In this document: positions 63,651 to 64,000 of the stretch, piece after piece
How the letters are laid out: each line of letters begins with the position of its first letter
Position numbering within the stretch: position 1 is the stretch's first letter
Source: Dolomedes plantarius
Lineage: Eukaryota > Arthropoda > Arachnida > Araneae > Dolomedidae
Length of the DNA: 64,000 nucleotides
Assembly (NCBI GenBank): GCA_907164885.2
Contig: OU015496.1
Span: forward strand, 164,907,941-164,971,940
Reading direction: 5' to 3'
Position numbers and translations under genes: made by a program
Notes under the pieces: generated by a model
What the model saw: the letters and a program-made list of their open reading frames with translations, nothing else
Told to the model about the DNA's origin: nothing
The model's database searches: none

Positions 63651-63740
63651 GATTCTCATTGACTCTTGCCAACATATCTGGTATAGTTACAGATGGTGCC
63701 ACAGCTATGATAGGTCAAAAAGGGGGACTTGTAAGATTAA

Positions 63741-64000
63741 TACCATAGGAACCATAGGAAATGGGTCGCAACTGCAATTCCTGGGCCACGCCCTCAATTG
63801 CAGACTTTCAGGTAATAAGCAGAGGGGAACCAATGAAACAGAGTATAGGAAAGGAGTGAAATGATTGGGCCGCAGCTAATCCGTGAGTTCATAGTATAAG
63901 AAAAGTGAGTAAGCATCTTGCAGGGCAGTAGAAAAGAGGGTCTGCATACGATGCAAAGATGAATAAGATTAAAAGAGAAAGTTTAAGGATAGAAATACAT
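63741..64000. other. noncoding, nothing recognised
   Basis: Probably continues the hAT pseudogene in decayed form. Confidence 0.35.

Larger units (their letters stand above)
62839..63740 (+). pseudogene. hAT transposase pseudogene split by SINE and LTR
   Basis: CAGGGGTGTCGAATCCGCGG at 62839 is a hAT-type terminus. Near 62975-63075 the frame reads LLMDESTDATDTAQFTFLLD and, after one stop, FIVTEEMASLVLL. These match the catalytic region of GTF2IRD2/ZBED-like hAT transposases (L-D-E-S-T-D-x-T-D-x-A-Q). After the inserted SINE (63144-63650) the same protein resumes at 63662 with LANISGIVTDGATAMIGQKG, the 'VTDGAxAMxGxxxG' block that follows in the family. Stops and frameshifts show it is dead. 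The 3' half beyond 63740 is not readable. Confidence 0.8.

Overview
This is a piece of a large, AT-rich animal genome, most probably an arthropod. A spider or other chelicerate would fit, but that is inference. The grounds are multi-kilobase introns, very long (TA)n arrays, and a dense mix of Tigger/pogo-, Tc1- and hAT-type DNA transposons, tRNA-derived SINEs, LINEs and a Gypsy LTR retrotransposon. Most long open frames are translations of (TA)n, (CA)n or (TG)n tracts (YIYIY, HTHTH, VCVCV) and are not genes.

Only two host genes are supported. (1) A minus-strand prefoldin subunit 1 gene (PFDN1) in four coding exons: 57117-57064, 53136-52970, 49796-49712 and 47967-47881. It has canonical splice sites and a continuous 130-residue reading frame. 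(2) A GC-rich plus-strand terminal coding exon (41953-42253) with a splice acceptor, about 1.3 kb of 3' UTR and a poly(A) signal. It looks like the C-terminus of a developmental transcription factor, with an eh1-like motif, acidic/Ser-rich and Gln/Pro-rich stretches. Its upstream exons are not recognisable here.

Layout. 1-12.3 kb: Tigger/pogo-type elements and MITEs, most sitting inside or beside (TA)n arrays. One Tigger copy (1625-3047) keeps a broken transposase, and one MITE family (5311-6246 and 7438-8374) is present as two inverted copies. 12.3-16.1 kb: tandem repeats, a compound CA/TA/TG microsatellite and a deleted Tc1 element (15301-16114). 16.5-23 kb: hAT-type elements, three of them with exact 8-bp target-site duplications, plus a 608-bp solo LTR (22413-23020). 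23-30 kb: old duplicated segments, two giant TA microsatellites and a decayed ZBED-type hAT transposase. 30-40 kb: a 5'-truncated LINE with a 12-bp target-site duplication, a tRNA-SINE carrying a nested hAT element, three inverted-repeat elements and a degraded RNase H-bearing LINE. 40-44 kb: the transcription-factor exon. 44.5-57.2 kb: SINE and MITE insertions and PFDN1. 57.2-64 kb: a repeat beside the PFDN1 promoter; a Gypsy element (58127-62718) with two LTRs that read as identical; and a hAT pseudogene interrupted by a SINE that is itself interrupted by a solo LTR.

The window is mainly a record of nested transposition. Target-site duplications date several insertions relative to each other: hAT, then SINE, then solo LTR at 62.8-63.7 kb; SINE, then hAT at 31-32 kb; hAT, then TA-targeting MITE at 18 and 20 kb. 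All calls are by eye; no database search was possible.
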